From Chitinophaga varians (GTDB taxonomy: Bacteria > Bacteroidota > Bacteroidia > Chitinophagales > Chitinophagaceae): a stretch of DNA of 64,000 nucleotides. The notes under the pieces are model-generated. The model saw only the letters and a program-made list of their open reading frames with translations. It had not been told where the DNA came from and did no database searches. Every line of letters begins with the position of its first letter. The stretch's first letter is position 1. The stretch lies in contig NZ_JACVFB010000002.1 in the NCBI RefSeq assembly GCF_014529945.1, forward strand, positions 496,001 to 560,000. The letters are read 5' to 3'. Shown in pieces: positions 44,170 through 52,547 of this stretch. Position numbers and translations under genes: made by a program.

Positions 44170-44982
44170 ATGATATCAATGAAACGATTTGGCTGGATGT
44201 TGTTAGCACTGTGCCTTTTCATGGCCGCCTGCGCACCGAATAATGTTAAGGAAGAAAAAGGCTGGGAAAAATATTTCGCCCAATACAAGGTGGAAGGCAC
44301 CTTTATGTTATTCAACAATGCACAGGGAACATTCAAAGTGTATAACCTGGACCGCGCCAAAGAACGTTTCCTGCCAGCTTCCACCTTTAAAATCTTCAAC
44401 TCACTGGTAGGCCTGCAAACCGGCGTGATCAAAGATACCGGTATGGTCATTCCGTGGGACGGCGTTACCCGCAAATATCCCGCATGGAACCAGGACCTGA
44501 GCATGCAGCAGGCTTTCAAAGTATCTGCTGTACCCTACTTTCAGGAAGTGGCCCGTCGTATCGGCAAAACCAACATGCAGGCATGGCTCGATTCCGTTAA
44601 ATACGGCAACATGAAAATCAGCCGTATCGACACTTTCTGGTTAGATAACTCCCTGCAGATCTCACCTGATGAAGAGCTGGGCTTTGTCAAAAAACTGTAT
44701 TTCGACCAGCTGCCCTTCGCCAAAACCAATATGCAGACAGTACGCGACGTGATGCTGATGGAAAAAACACCGAAGTACCAGCTGTCGTACAAAACCGGCT
44801 GGGGCACCGCCGGCGCCAAACAGATAGGCTGGATAGTAGGCTGGGTGGAAGAAAACAGACATCCCTCCTTCTTTGTCCTGAACATAGAAACTGAAGATCC
44901 CAACTTTGACATGGTCAAAAGCCGGATGGACATTCTTCGTAATATCCTCACCGAAGCAGGCTATTTTAAAGGAGAAATGTAA
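44170..44982 (+). CDS. Class D (OXA-type) beta-lactamase, lipoprotein
   Basis: A 270-residue protein, or 267 from the second ATG at 44179. The signal ends LFMAAC with Cys21, so it is probably lipidated. All class D motifs are present: S71-T-F-K74 (nucleophile and carbamylated Lys), S119-A-V121, Y145-G-N147 and K218-T-G220 followed by WG. FWLDNSLQISPDE matches the region after YGN. Such enzymes hydrolyse penicillins, sometimes carbapenems; the spectrum cannot be told here. No mobile element flanks it, so it looks like an intrinsic chromosomal gene. Confidence 0.93.
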   Translation: MISMKRFGWMLLALCLFMAACAPNNVKEEKGWEKYFAQYKVEGTFMLFNNAQGTFKVYNLDRAKERFLPASTFKIFNSLVGLQTGVIKDTGMVIPWDGVTRKYPAWNQDLSMQQAFKVSAVPYFQEVARRIGKTNMQAWLDSVKYGNMKISRIDTFWLDNSLQISPDEELGFVKKLYFDQLPFAKTNMQTVRDVMLMEKTPKYQLSYKTGWGTAGAKQIGWIVGWVEENRHPSFFVLNIETEDPNFDMVKSRMDILRNILTEAGYFKGEM

Positions 44983-45130
44983 TCATTTGATTATTAGGTT
45001 ATTTAGATCATTTTATGATTTGATTTGCGGATTTTGGAATTTTTTGATTTTGGAATTTAAACAAGGGAAGATGACGCCCGTATTTTAAATCTCAAAATCA
45101 AAAAATCCGTAAATCAATGGCTAAATGATC
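44983..45130. repeat. Intergenic fold-back repeat
   Basis: AT-rich words on the left (TTGATTTGCGGATTTTGG, GATTTTGGAATTTAA) recur inverted on the right (TTTTAAATC, AAAATCAAAAAATCCGTAAATCAATGG). The pairing is imperfect, with a spacer near 45065-45082. Confidence 0.7.
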
Positions 45131-45240
45131 CAATACTAAAATGCTAAAAAAAATATAAACCCCTCTTCCCGCTCTTGTAATACGTAACAAAAAAATTATT
45201 TTTGAGATCTTGCCAACTGCAAGTGATTTTAAAACTGCAT

Positions 45241-46263
45241 ATGTTACGTTTTCAGCATAGTGAATATTTATGGGCACTGACGCTGTTACTGGTGTTACAG
45301 CTGGCTTTCCTGGGTATATCCTGGTGGAAACGCCGCTCCATACGCCGTATCGGTGACCCGGCCCTGGTAGAAAAACTGTTTGCCGGTTATTCCCGTAAAC
45401 TGTTCGTATTCAAGTTCCTCCTGATTTTCCTCGCCTTTTTCTTTGGCGTGCTGGGGCTGGCCAATCTGCAAAAGGGCAGCCGCATGGAAAAAATCACCCG
45501 GAAGGGCGTAGATGTGGTGATAGCCCTGGACGTGAGCAAGAGTATGCTGGCCAACGACATCCAACCCGACAGGCTTACCCGCGCTAAACAGTTGATCAGC
45601 AAACTGATGGACAAACTTGACAACGACCGCGTAGGCCTCGTTGTATTTGCCGGCAATGCTTACCTCCAAATGCCACTCACCATCGACTACTCGGCCGCCA
45701 AAATGTATCTGAGCACCGTATCCCCGGATATGATCCCCACTCAGGGCACAGCTATCGGACAGGCTATTCAGGTATCCGATGAAGCCTTCAACAAAAAAGA
45801 ACGTAAACATAAAGCGCTGGTAGTCATCTCCGATGGAGAAGACCATGACGAAACAGCCCTGCAAAAAACCCGTACCGCCTTTGATAACGGCGTGGTTACC
45901 AATACCATCGGTATCGGCTCCGTAGCTGGTTCCCCGCTTCCCGACCCGGAAACAGGTAGCTACAAAAAAGACCGTGAAGGCAATACCGTGATCTCCAAAC
46001 TCAATGAAAATGAGCTGAAAGGAATCGCCGCTGCGGGAAAAGGCATCTATCAACACCTGGACAATAATACAGACGACGTAGTGAATACACTGGTTAACAA
46101 GATCGACAGCATGGAGCAGAAAGAATTCGGCGAAAATGTATTCACAGACTATAACAGCTATTTTCAATATTTTCTGGGCATATGCCTGGCGTTACTGTTG
46201 ATTGAATTTTTCATTCCGGAAGTGCGCCACCCGCGTGAGCCCCGGGAAACTACAGTAGCTTAA
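45241..46263 (+). CDS. VWA-domain membrane protein, BatB-like
   Basis: A 340-residue protein from the ATG at 45241. Two membrane helices lie at about 8-25 and 55-75, a von Willebrand A domain at about 90-290 with the MIDAS residues D-V-S-K-S, T in PTQGTAIG and D in SDGEDHDE, and a C-terminal helix near 310-328 (YFQYFLGICLALLLIEFF). This is the BatB layout of the Bacteroides aerotolerance operon, whose molecular role is unsettled. It is followed 13 bases later by batC; batA and batD are not next to it. Confidence 0.87.
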   Translation: MLRFQHSEYLWALTLLLVLQLAFLGISWWKRRSIRRIGDPALVEKLFAGYSRKLFVFKFLLIFLAFFFGVLGLANLQKGSRMEKITRKGVDVVIALDVSKSMLANDIQPDRLTRAKQLISKLMDKLDNDRVGLVVFAGNAYLQMPLTIDYSAAKMYLSTVSPDMIPTQGTAIGQAIQVSDEAFNKKERKHKALVVISDGEDHDETALQKTRTAFDNGVVTNTIGIGSVAGSPLPDPETGSYKKDREGNTVISKLNENELKGIAAAGKGIYQHLDNNTDDVVNTLVNKIDSMEQKEFGENVFTDYNSYFQYFLGICLALLLIEFFIPEVRHPREPRETTVA

Positions 46264-46276
46264 TTTTCAACAGATC

Positions 46277-47059
46277 ATGAACATTACTTTTATAAAACAG
46301 GGTTGCTTTATGGCAGCATTGCTGCTTACCGGCGTTACTGCGCTGGCGCAGAACGGCGCCAATAAGCTTATCCGCAAAGGCAATGAACTGTATCAGAAAC
46401 AGCTGTTCAGCGACGCTGAAGCCAACTACAAAAAAGCGCTCGAACAAAACGGCCAATCAGCCGTAGGCAGCTATAACCTGGGCAACTCCCTCTATCAGCA
46501 GAAGAGATATGACGACGCCCGCACCCAATACGCCAACAGCCTCAAAACAGCAGACAACAGCCGCATTAAATCAGATGCTGACTACAACATCGGCAATACC
46601 TTTATGGAGGCCAGGAAGTGGGAAGAAAGCATCAAATCCTACAAGCAGGCCCTGAAAGTAAATCCTGCCGATGAAGATGCCCGCTATAACCTTGCCTATG
46701 CGCAGGCCATGCTGAAAAAACAACAGCAGGACAACAAAGACAATAAAGACAAAAAGGATAAAAACAAAGACAAAAACAAGGACAAGAAAGACCAGAACAA
46801 GGATCAAAATAAAGACCAGAACAAAGACAAACAGGATAAAGACAAAAAAGACCAAAACAAGGACCAGCAGGACAAAAACAAAGATCAGAATAAAGATAAA
46901 GACCAGCAGGAACAACAGAAACCGGAGCCACAACCCAGTAAGCTGAACAAACAGGAAGCGGAGCGGCTGTTACAGGCGCTGTCTCAGGAAGAAAAGAAAC
47001 TTCAGGACAAAGCCAAGAAAGTGAAAGGCCAAACGGTACCGGTGGAAAAAGACTGGTAA
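46277..47059 (+). CDS. TPR protein, BatC-like, with a Lys/Asp/Asn/Gln repeat tract
   Basis: A 260-residue protein with a signal peptide (FMAALLLTGVTALAQ). Three TPR units lie at about 25-145 (SYNLGNSLYQQKRYDDARTQ, DADYNIGNTFMEARKWEES, DARYNLAYAQAMLKK). Residues about 150-220 are a low-complexity tract of K, D, N and Q built on NKDKNKD/QNKDQ units. The C-terminal helix is LNKQEAERLLQALSQEEKKLQDKA. This matches BatC. It forms an operon with the batB-like gene and ends before a strong terminator; batD is absent downstream. Confidence 0.85.
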   Translation: MNITFIKQGCFMAALLLTGVTALAQNGANKLIRKGNELYQKQLFSDAEANYKKALEQNGQSAVGSYNLGNSLYQQKRYDDARTQYANSLKTADNSRIKSDADYNIGNTFMEARKWEESIKSYKQALKVNPADEDARYNLAYAQAMLKKQQQDNKDNKDKKDKNKDKNKDKKDQNKDQNKDQNKDKQDKDKKDQNKDQQDKNKDQNKDKDQQEQQKPEPQPSKLNKQEAERLLQALSQEEKKLQDKAKKVKGQTVPVEKDW

Positions 47060-47087
47060 TCTTCTTATATACTCAACAGATGTTAAA

Positions 47088-47124
47088 AATCCGGCAGTAC
47101 AGTTGATACTGCCGGATTTTTTTA
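47088..47124 (+). terminator. Terminator of batC
   Basis: AATCCGGCAGTA pairs perfectly with TACTGCCGGATT around CAGTTGA, followed by a run of T. Confidence 0.9.
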
Positions 47125-47130
47125 TATAAA

Positions 47131-47158
47131 AAAACCGGAACAGGATTATTCCGGCCAT
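47131..47158 (-). terminator. Minus-strand terminator
   Basis: On the minus strand CCGGAA pairs with TTCCGG around TAATCCTG, followed by seven T. It lies 420 bases past the stop of the araC-type gene. Confidence 0.75.
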
Positions 47159-47159
47159 T

Positions 47160-47577
47160 TTACCTAAACCTACAACAGTTACGCATGGTAACAGTACTCT
47201 TTAGCGATAAGGTAAGGGGAAGATGCCTGCCACCTGACTGGTTACTCTTTACCTAATTTCCAGCCTAGCGGTCGTTGTATTCATCTTACGTTGCCGGCAA
47301 GCATCACCCCTAACTTTAAAACACACTTATTTTTAAGCAGCACACCATAGCAGCTGCCTGATTTTCTTATTTATCGCTGGCATTGACCAGAGGGCTTCCC
47401 GCCCATCCGGTCCCCTGAATTGTTGGGGAGACTGGAAGACTTACAGCACAGTTAACACAATTTGGCATCCTAGCATGATTTCCTGTTTAACGTCAGCGGG
47501 TAGAACAATTCAATTCAATACACAAAACTAAGAGTGGGCGGGCCAATCTACTAGGACAATTCAGCTATTGACTTGTA
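47160..47577. other. Long non-coding stretch downstream of the AraC gene
   Basis: About 420 bases with no gene on either strand but a minus-strand terminator at its end, so it is either a long 3' UTR or an RNA gene. CCCGCCCA at about 47399-47406 can pair with TGGGCGGG at about 47534-47541. On the minus strand a TAGTTTTG box (a TAnnTTTG match) lies near 47523-47530, without a clear -33 element. Confidence 0.45.
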
Positions 47578-48441
47578 CTATTTGAACATAATGTCCCGGA
47601 AGTCCTGGGGAGAGATGCCGGCGTTGTTTTTAAAAAACCTGCTGAAGTAGGCAGGGTCCTCAAAACCAAGCTCATAACAGATCTCTTTCACGCTTTTATG
47701 GCTGAAGGCCAGATTTCGTTTTGCCTCCAGGACGATACGGTCGTGCAGCAGCTCCGTCACCGTGCGGCCAGTGGTCTCTTTGGTGATTTCATTCAGCCTT
47801 TTGGGGGTCAGGGCAAACGCATTGGCATAAAAGGCCACCTGATGTTCACGTGTATAATGCTTTTCCAGCAGGCGGCGGAGCTGCACCACCCTGGAGTCGT
47901 GATGGAGCGGCCGCATGGTATCGGTCGCATTGCGTTTTTTCTCCCTTTCCGCCAGCAGCAGGAAGGCGTTGAGGTAATGTTTGATGATACTCCGGCTGTT
48001 GTTTCCCGGGGAGCGGTGCTCCCGGTTCATCAGTTCCACCAGGCCCAGTAGCGACGGGACCGTGTTCTCTCCAATATAGATGGGACCGTAGCCATGCCAG
48101 TTGTCGAAGAGATTGGAGAAATCGTACAGGGTCTCTTTGTCGTGTTTATTGGCGAAGTAAAAGCGTTCGGTAAAGAAAATCACATGGCCCTCGCGCTCAC
48201 AGTCGAGCTGATGCACCTGTCCGGGCCTTAGGAGGAACAACATATTATCCTCCATTTCATACCACACAAAATCGACCATATGGCGACCTTTGGCTTTGGT
48301 AAACCATAAAATCTGAAAATGGTGATGCCGGTGTGGCTGGTGGGTGAAATCCATCACAGCCATCCCCAGTGGGGCAATGTTGAAATGTGATTTCATTGGC
48401 CATTCCTGATAGGGGATGTCCAGGCTTTTATCATTCGACAT
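47578..48441 (-). CDS. AraC-family transcriptional regulator
   Basis: A 287-residue protein from the ATG at 48441. The N-terminal part is a cupin-like sensor (FQILWFTKAKGRHMVDFVWYEMEDNMLFLLRPGQVHQLDCE). The C-terminal pair of HTHs is at about 190-285 (FALTPKRLNEITKETTGRTVTELLHDRIVLEAKRNLAFSHKSVKEICYELGFEDPAYFSRFFK). The effector is unknown. It is divergent from ispG with a 128-base gap. Confidence 0.92.
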   Translation of the reverse strand: MSNDKSLDIPYQEWPMKSHFNIAPLGMAVMDFTHQPHRHHHFQILWFTKAKGRHMVDFVWYEMEDNMLFLLRPGQVHQLDCEREGHVIFFTERFYFANKHDKETLYDFSNLFDNWHGYGPIYIGENTVPSLLGLVELMNREHRSPGNNSRSIIKHYLNAFLLLAEREKKRNATDTMRPLHHDSRVVQLRRLLEKHYTREHQVAFYANAFALTPKRLNEITKETTGRTVTELLHDRIVLEAKRNLAFSHKSVKEICYELGFEDPAYFSRFFKNNAGISPQDFRDIMFK

Positions 48442-48539
48442 AAGTGCTTCAAATTTAAACGAATGGCCTCCTTTTGACAGCACCGTTCGTGGAATTTAAT
48501 GTAGCTTTAAGGTGTGGGGTAATTGCCCCGCAGGTTTAT

Positions 48540-48547
48540 TAACTTTG
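48540..48547 (+). promoter_or_regulatory. -7 box of the ispG promoter
   Basis: TAACTTTG followed by CA, 22 bases upstream of the ispG ATG, which leaves a very short leader. Confidence 0.5.
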
Positions 48548-48569
48548 CACCTGCAGAAAACAAAAACGT

Positions 48570-50537
48570 ATGCAGCTTTATTGCAACTCACTAACAGAAT
48601 ATAAGCGACTGGCCACACTGGAAGTAAAGGTAGGTGATCTTCTCATTGGCAATTTCCATCCTATCCGTATCCAGACCATGACCACCACCGATACCATGGA
48701 CACCGCCGGCACTGTAGCCCAGGCCATCCGGTGTATCGAAGCGGGGGCCGAGCTGGTGCGCATTACCGCTCCCAGCAAAAAGGAAGCGGAGAACCTGTTG
48801 AACATCAAAAACGAACTTCGCCGCCAGGGTTACCATACACCGCTGGTAGCAGATATACACTTTACCCCTAACGCCGCTGAAATAGCCGCCCGCATTGTGG
48901 AAAAGGTGAGGATTAACCCTGGTAACTATATCGATAAAAAGAAGTTCGAAACACTCGAATATACTGATGCCGAGTATCTGGAGGAAATAGACCGTATCCG
49001 GGAGCGTTTCACCCCCTTGGTGAATATCTGCAGGGAACACGGCACCGCCATGCGTATTGGTACCAACCACGGCTCGCTGAGCGACCGTATCATGAGCCGC
49101 TATGGGGACACCCCCATGGGCATGGTGGAAAGTGCGATGGAGTTTCTGCGTATCGCGGAAGACCTTCAGTTCCGCAATATCGTACTGAGTATGAAAGCCA
49201 GCAATCCACAGGTGATGGTACAGGCTTACCGCCTGCTGGTGCAAACCATGCAACAGGAGCTGGGCCACGCTTACCCGCTGCACCTCGGCGTTACAGAAGC
49301 CGGCGATGGCGAAGACGGCCGTATCAAATCGGCCATCGGTATCGGTACCCTGCTGGAAGACGGCGTAGGTGATACCATCCGGGTATCTTTGACCGAAGAT
49401 CCGGAATTTGAGCTGCCTGTATGCCGCGACATCGTAAAACGCTACAGCGGCCACCGCACGGAAAAACCAGCCACCGACCGGCCACTGGGCGCCCTCCCCT
49501 ATTCTCCGTTCTCCTACAAACGCCGCGAAAGCATTGTAGTAGACAATACCGGCGACAAGCAGGTGCCCGTAGTAGTGGCAGACTATCGCCATTCGGCCAC
49601 CATACAACCTTCAGACCTTAACGCGATCGGCTATACGTACAATGAACCGTCCGATAAATGGAACATCGCCGATGCTGCCGCAGACTATATTTACACCGGC
49701 ACAGCGGCCCCCTCTTTCGCCCTGCCCGGCACCTTACAGGTAGTGGTCGATGCCGATAAATGGCAGACACTGGCCGACAAGGCCGCGTACGTGCCTTACT
49801 TTGGCACCCGCGCCTATCTTAACGCTATTGCAGCAGGACAAACCGGTAAAAAGAATTTTGTGGCCGTTAACTGCGACGATCTCGATACCACCGATATCAA
49901 TGACCTGCTGAAGCAGTTGGAACAACCCGCCATCGCCGGCGCCACCATTCTGGCCGCCCATGCCACCGGCAGCAACGCCATGGCCAGCATCAGAAGGTTT
50001 TTCATCCAGCTGACAGCGCAACAGCTCACCGTACCGGTGATTATCCACAGCGTCAGTCCACAGCCTACTGCGGACGAGCACCTGATCCATCACGCCACAG
50101 AAGCCGGCGCCCTCCTGCTGGACGGCTTCGGCGACGGTCTCTGGTTGACTAATCAGGATCAGACACCAGCACAGGCCGCACTGCTGAACAACATTGCTTT
50201 CGGCATCCTGCAGGCTACCAGAACACGTATTTCCAAAACGGAATATATTTCCTGCCCCTCCTGTGGCCGGACACTGTTTGACCTCCAGGAAACGACCGCC
50301 CGCATCAGAGCGGTCACCCACCATCTGAAAGGCGTGAAAATCGCTATCATGGGCTGTATCGTAAATGGTCCGGGGGAAATGGCAGACGCCGATTTTGGCT
50401 ATGTAGGCAGCGGTGTTGGTAAAATCACGCTTTACAGAGGCAAAGAGATCGTGAAACGTGGCCTGAACAGCGACGTAGCTGTAGACGAGCTCATCAGCCT
50501 GATCCGTGAAAACGGTATGTGGGTGGACAAAAACTAA
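48570..50537 (+). CDS. ispG: 4-hydroxy-3-methylbut-2-en-1-yl diphosphate synthase IspG, long type
   Basis: A 655-residue protein, far longer than the E. coli enzyme (about 370) but normal for the Bacteroidota, chlamydial and plant type, which carries an extra middle domain. The N-terminal TIM barrel has IRIQTMTTTDTMDT and LVADIHFTPNAAEIAARIVEKVRINPGNY. The C-terminal part has the [4Fe-4S] ligands in CPSCGRTLFD and GCIVNGPGE. It converts MEcPP to HMBPP in the MEP isoprenoid pathway. Confidence 0.96.
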   Translation: MQLYCNSLTEYKRLATLEVKVGDLLIGNFHPIRIQTMTTTDTMDTAGTVAQAIRCIEAGAELVRITAPSKKEAENLLNIKNELRRQGYHTPLVADIHFTPNAAEIAARIVEKVRINPGNYIDKKKFETLEYTDAEYLEEIDRIRERFTPLVNICREHGTAMRIGTNHGSLSDRIMSRYGDTPMGMVESAMEFLRIAEDLQFRNIVLSMKASNPQVMVQAYRLLVQTMQQELGHAYPLHLGVTEAGDGEDGRIKSAIGIGTLLEDGVGDTIRVSLTEDPEFELPVCRDIVKRYSGHRTEKPATDRPLGALPYSPFSYKRRESIVVDNTGDKQVPVVVADYRHSATIQPSDLNAIGYTYNEPSDKWNIADAAADYIYTGTAAPSFALPGTLQVVVDADKWQTLADKAAYVPYFGTRAYLNAIAAGQTGKKNFVAVNCDDLDTTDINDLLKQLEQPAIAGATILAAHATGSNAMASIRRFFIQLTAQQLTVPVIIHSVSPQPTADEHLIHHATEAGALLLDGFGDGLWLTNQDQTPAQAALLNNIAFGILQATRTRISKTEYISCPSCGRTLFDLQETTARIRAVTHHLKGVKIAIMGCIVNGPGEMADADFGYVGSGVGKITLYRGKEIVKRGLNSDVAVDELISLIRENGMWVDKN

Positions 50538-50616
50538 TATTAAATATTGCTTAAAAATACAGGGAGGAAGGTGTTATCATCAATAAAAAAGCTTAATTTT
50601 TGGTAAAACATTTCTT

Positions 50617-50982
50617 ATGAAAAAGTTGCTTACAGGCGTTCTGGCAATGTTCATGGGCTTAACTGTTGCCATGGCCCAGACCCCTGCCACCACCACCCAA
50701 AAAGAAGCTAAAAGCAAAGCTAAAACTGAGCAAAAGGCTGTCAAGAAAGAAGCCGAAAAGAAAGAAGCAGCCGTTAAAAAAGAAGCAGGACAACCAGCTC
50801 CTCAGGCTTCACCAGTAGCAAAAACAGAGCACGTTACCAAGAGTGGTGCTCCTGACAAACGCTTCAAAGAAAACAAAGGCACTACCACAGCGCCGGCAAC
50901 AGCAGGACCGAAAAAGAAAGACGGTACTCCTGACATGCGCTACAAATCAAACAATCCAAACGCAGGAAAGAAAAAATCCTGA
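50617..50982 (+). CDS. Small secreted Lys/Ala-rich protein with DKRF/DMRY repeats
   Basis: A 121-residue protein with a clear signal peptide (LLTGVLAMFMGLTVAMAQ). A charged, probably disordered Lys/Glu/Ala stretch runs to about residue 60. Two related units follow: SGAPDKRFKENK and DGTPDMRYKSNN. I know this pattern from small exported Bacteroidota proteins but no function is established. It sits 79 bases after ispG and ends in a strong terminator. Confidence 0.65.
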   Translation: MKKLLTGVLAMFMGLTVAMAQTPATTTQKEAKSKAKTEQKAVKKEAEKKEAAVKKEAGQPAPQASPVAKTEHVTKSGAPDKRFKENKGTTTAPATAGPKKKDGTPDMRYKSNNPNAGKKKS

Positions 50983-51002
50983 TTCATAACATCATCTTCT
51001 GA

Positions 51003-51047
51003 TAAGGATTAAGCCACCTCCCGGTGGTTTAATCCTTATTTTTTTAC
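51003..51047 (+). terminator. Terminator after the small secreted protein gene
   Basis: AAGGATTAAGCCACC pairs with GGTGGTTTAATCCTT (one G·T pair) around TCCC, then a run of seven T. Confidence 0.9.
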
Positions 51048-51098
51048 CTTTAGCCCCAACAACCCATAACTGCTCTCCAAAAACCTTACTTTTATTGC

Positions 51099-51992
51099 AT
51101 GTTCGATTTCAGACTCAGAGTATTTCATACCGTTGCGAAGCGGCTCAGTTTCACCAAAGCCGCAGAAGAATTATATATCTCCCAACCTGCTGTCACCAAA
51201 CATATCCATGAGCTGGAGCAGCAACTGGGCATGGCGCTGTTTGAAAGGATCGGCAATCGTATCAAACTTACCCGTGCGGGCCAGCTGGTCATGCATCACG
51301 CCGAAATTATCTTCACTGATTACCGCAACCTGGAGTATGAAATCAATCAGCTGAAACACACACAGGGCGGCCTGTTGGCCATCGGCGCCAGCACCACCAT
51401 TGCGCAATATCTGATTCCTCCATTGCTGGCCAAATTCAACCAACGTTACCCCGACGTAAAAACATCGCTGACGAATGGTAACACGGAACAGATAGAACAG
51501 GCCCTTTTTGAAAAGAGCATTCTGCTGGGCATCATAGAAGGCAGTTCCAAAAATCCGCTGCTGAAGTACGTGGAGTTCGCCCGGGATGAAATTGTGCTCA
51601 TCGGGAATCCCAAACATACCTATGGCAACGGAGAGCCACTTACCGCCAGTGAGTTACGGAACATCCCCCTGCTCATGCGTGAACACGGTTCCGGCACCCT
51701 GGAAGTGATCACCGATGAGCTGAAGCGCCTGAAGCTGAAAATCACCGACCTCAATGTGGCCATGTATATGGGCAGCACGGAGAGCATTAAATCTTACCTG
51801 CATCATTCTTCCTGCGCGGCATTTATATCCTTACAGGCAGTGCAAAGGGAGGTGGAAGCCGGTGAGTTTGTAGTGGTTCCCATAAAAAATTTCAGGCTGA
51901 TCAGAAAACTGCATTTCACTTACTTACAAGGTCTTCAGGATAAGCTCGCACAGCTCTTCATCAAGTTTGCGCGGCAGCACATGACAGAATAA
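51099..51992 (+). CDS. LysR-family transcriptional regulator
   Basis: A 297-residue protein. The N-terminal winged HTH reads LRVFHTVAKRLSFTKAAEELYISQPAVTKHIHELEQQLG, and a periplasmic-binding-fold effector domain covers about 90-295 (GGLLAIGASTTIAQYLIPPLLAKFNQRYPDV). It is of the CysL/CbbR-like branch by sequence feel only. No divergent target gene is present, so its regulon is unknown. It converges on the GNAT gene at 51994, whose stop is 2 bases away. Confidence 0.93.
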   Translation: MFDFRLRVFHTVAKRLSFTKAAEELYISQPAVTKHIHELEQQLGMALFERIGNRIKLTRAGQLVMHHAEIIFTDYRNLEYEINQLKHTQGGLLAIGASTTIAQYLIPPLLAKFNQRYPDVKTSLTNGNTEQIEQALFEKSILLGIIEGSSKNPLLKYVEFARDEIVLIGNPKHTYGNGEPLTASELRNIPLLMREHGSGTLEVITDELKRLKLKITDLNVAMYMGSTESIKSYLHHSSCAAFISLQAVQREVEAGEFVVVPIKNFRLIRKLHFTYLQGLQDKLAQLFIKFARQHMTE

Positions 51993-51993
51993 T

Positions 51994-52512
51994 TTATTGC
52001 AGGAAGTCTTTTTCCAGCAGATGCCAACGGAGCATGTTGTCCTGCATGCCGGTTTGCCGCATGCCCAGTCGTTGTAATACTTTTCCGGAGGCGATATTGT
52101 CCACTTCGCATTCTGCCTCGATACTTTTTACGAAAGGTTGTTGAAAGGCCCATGTTATCAGTGCGGCGGCGGCTTCCCGCATATAGCCCTGATTGCGATG
52201 GGCAGGTAGCAGCGAGTAGCCTATTTCCACCATCCCGTTTTCATCGGGGCGGCCTTTAAAGCCAATGTCTCCCATCACAGTGTTATCTGCGGCAGATACA
52301 ATAGCCCATAATAACCAGGGGAATGATTTCGGGTCGTGCTGTAATAATTCAATCAGGTGTGGCAGTAGTTCTTTCAGCTCTGCCTGCGGCCATTCGGGCG
52401 GAATGGAAGCATTCAGCAGGGTGACAGCCTGCGGGTCCTGCAGATAGATCGCTGTAATCAGCGGCAGGCGGCAGGGGCATACCAATAAACGGGATGTAAT
52501 CAGGGGTAACAT
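51994..52512 (-). CDS. GNAT N-acetyltransferase (RimJ/RimL-like)
   Basis: A 172-residue protein. It has the GNAT acetyl-CoA block MVEIGYSLLPAHRNQGYMREAAAALITWAF and the trailing VDNIASGKVLQRLGMRQTG, as in RimJ/RimL-type acetyltransferases acting on N-terminal or amino groups. The substrate is unknown. It is 35 bases downstream of the UPF0173 gene in the same direction. Confidence 0.88.
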   Translation of the reverse strand: MLPLITSRLLVCPCRLPLITAIYLQDPQAVTLLNASIPPEWPQAELKELLPHLIELLQHDPKSFPWLLWAIVSAADNTVMGDIGFKGRPDENGMVEIGYSLLPAHRNQGYMREAAAALITWAFQQPFVKSIEAECEVDNIASGKVLQRLGMRQTGMQDNMLRWHLLEKDFLQ

Positions 52513-52547
52513 ATACGGATGATTAAAGAAAAAATAACAAGGAACGG

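Noticed and set aside
46571..46933. Very hydrophobic minus-strand frame (Val/Leu/Phe-rich) opposite batC
   Set aside because: It is the complement of the Lys/Asp/Asn/Gln repeat of batC, which necessarily reads as Phe, Val, Leu and Ile.
48591..49607. A 338-codon minus-strand frame opposite ispG
   Set aside because: It is a shadow of the strongly conserved IspG barrel.
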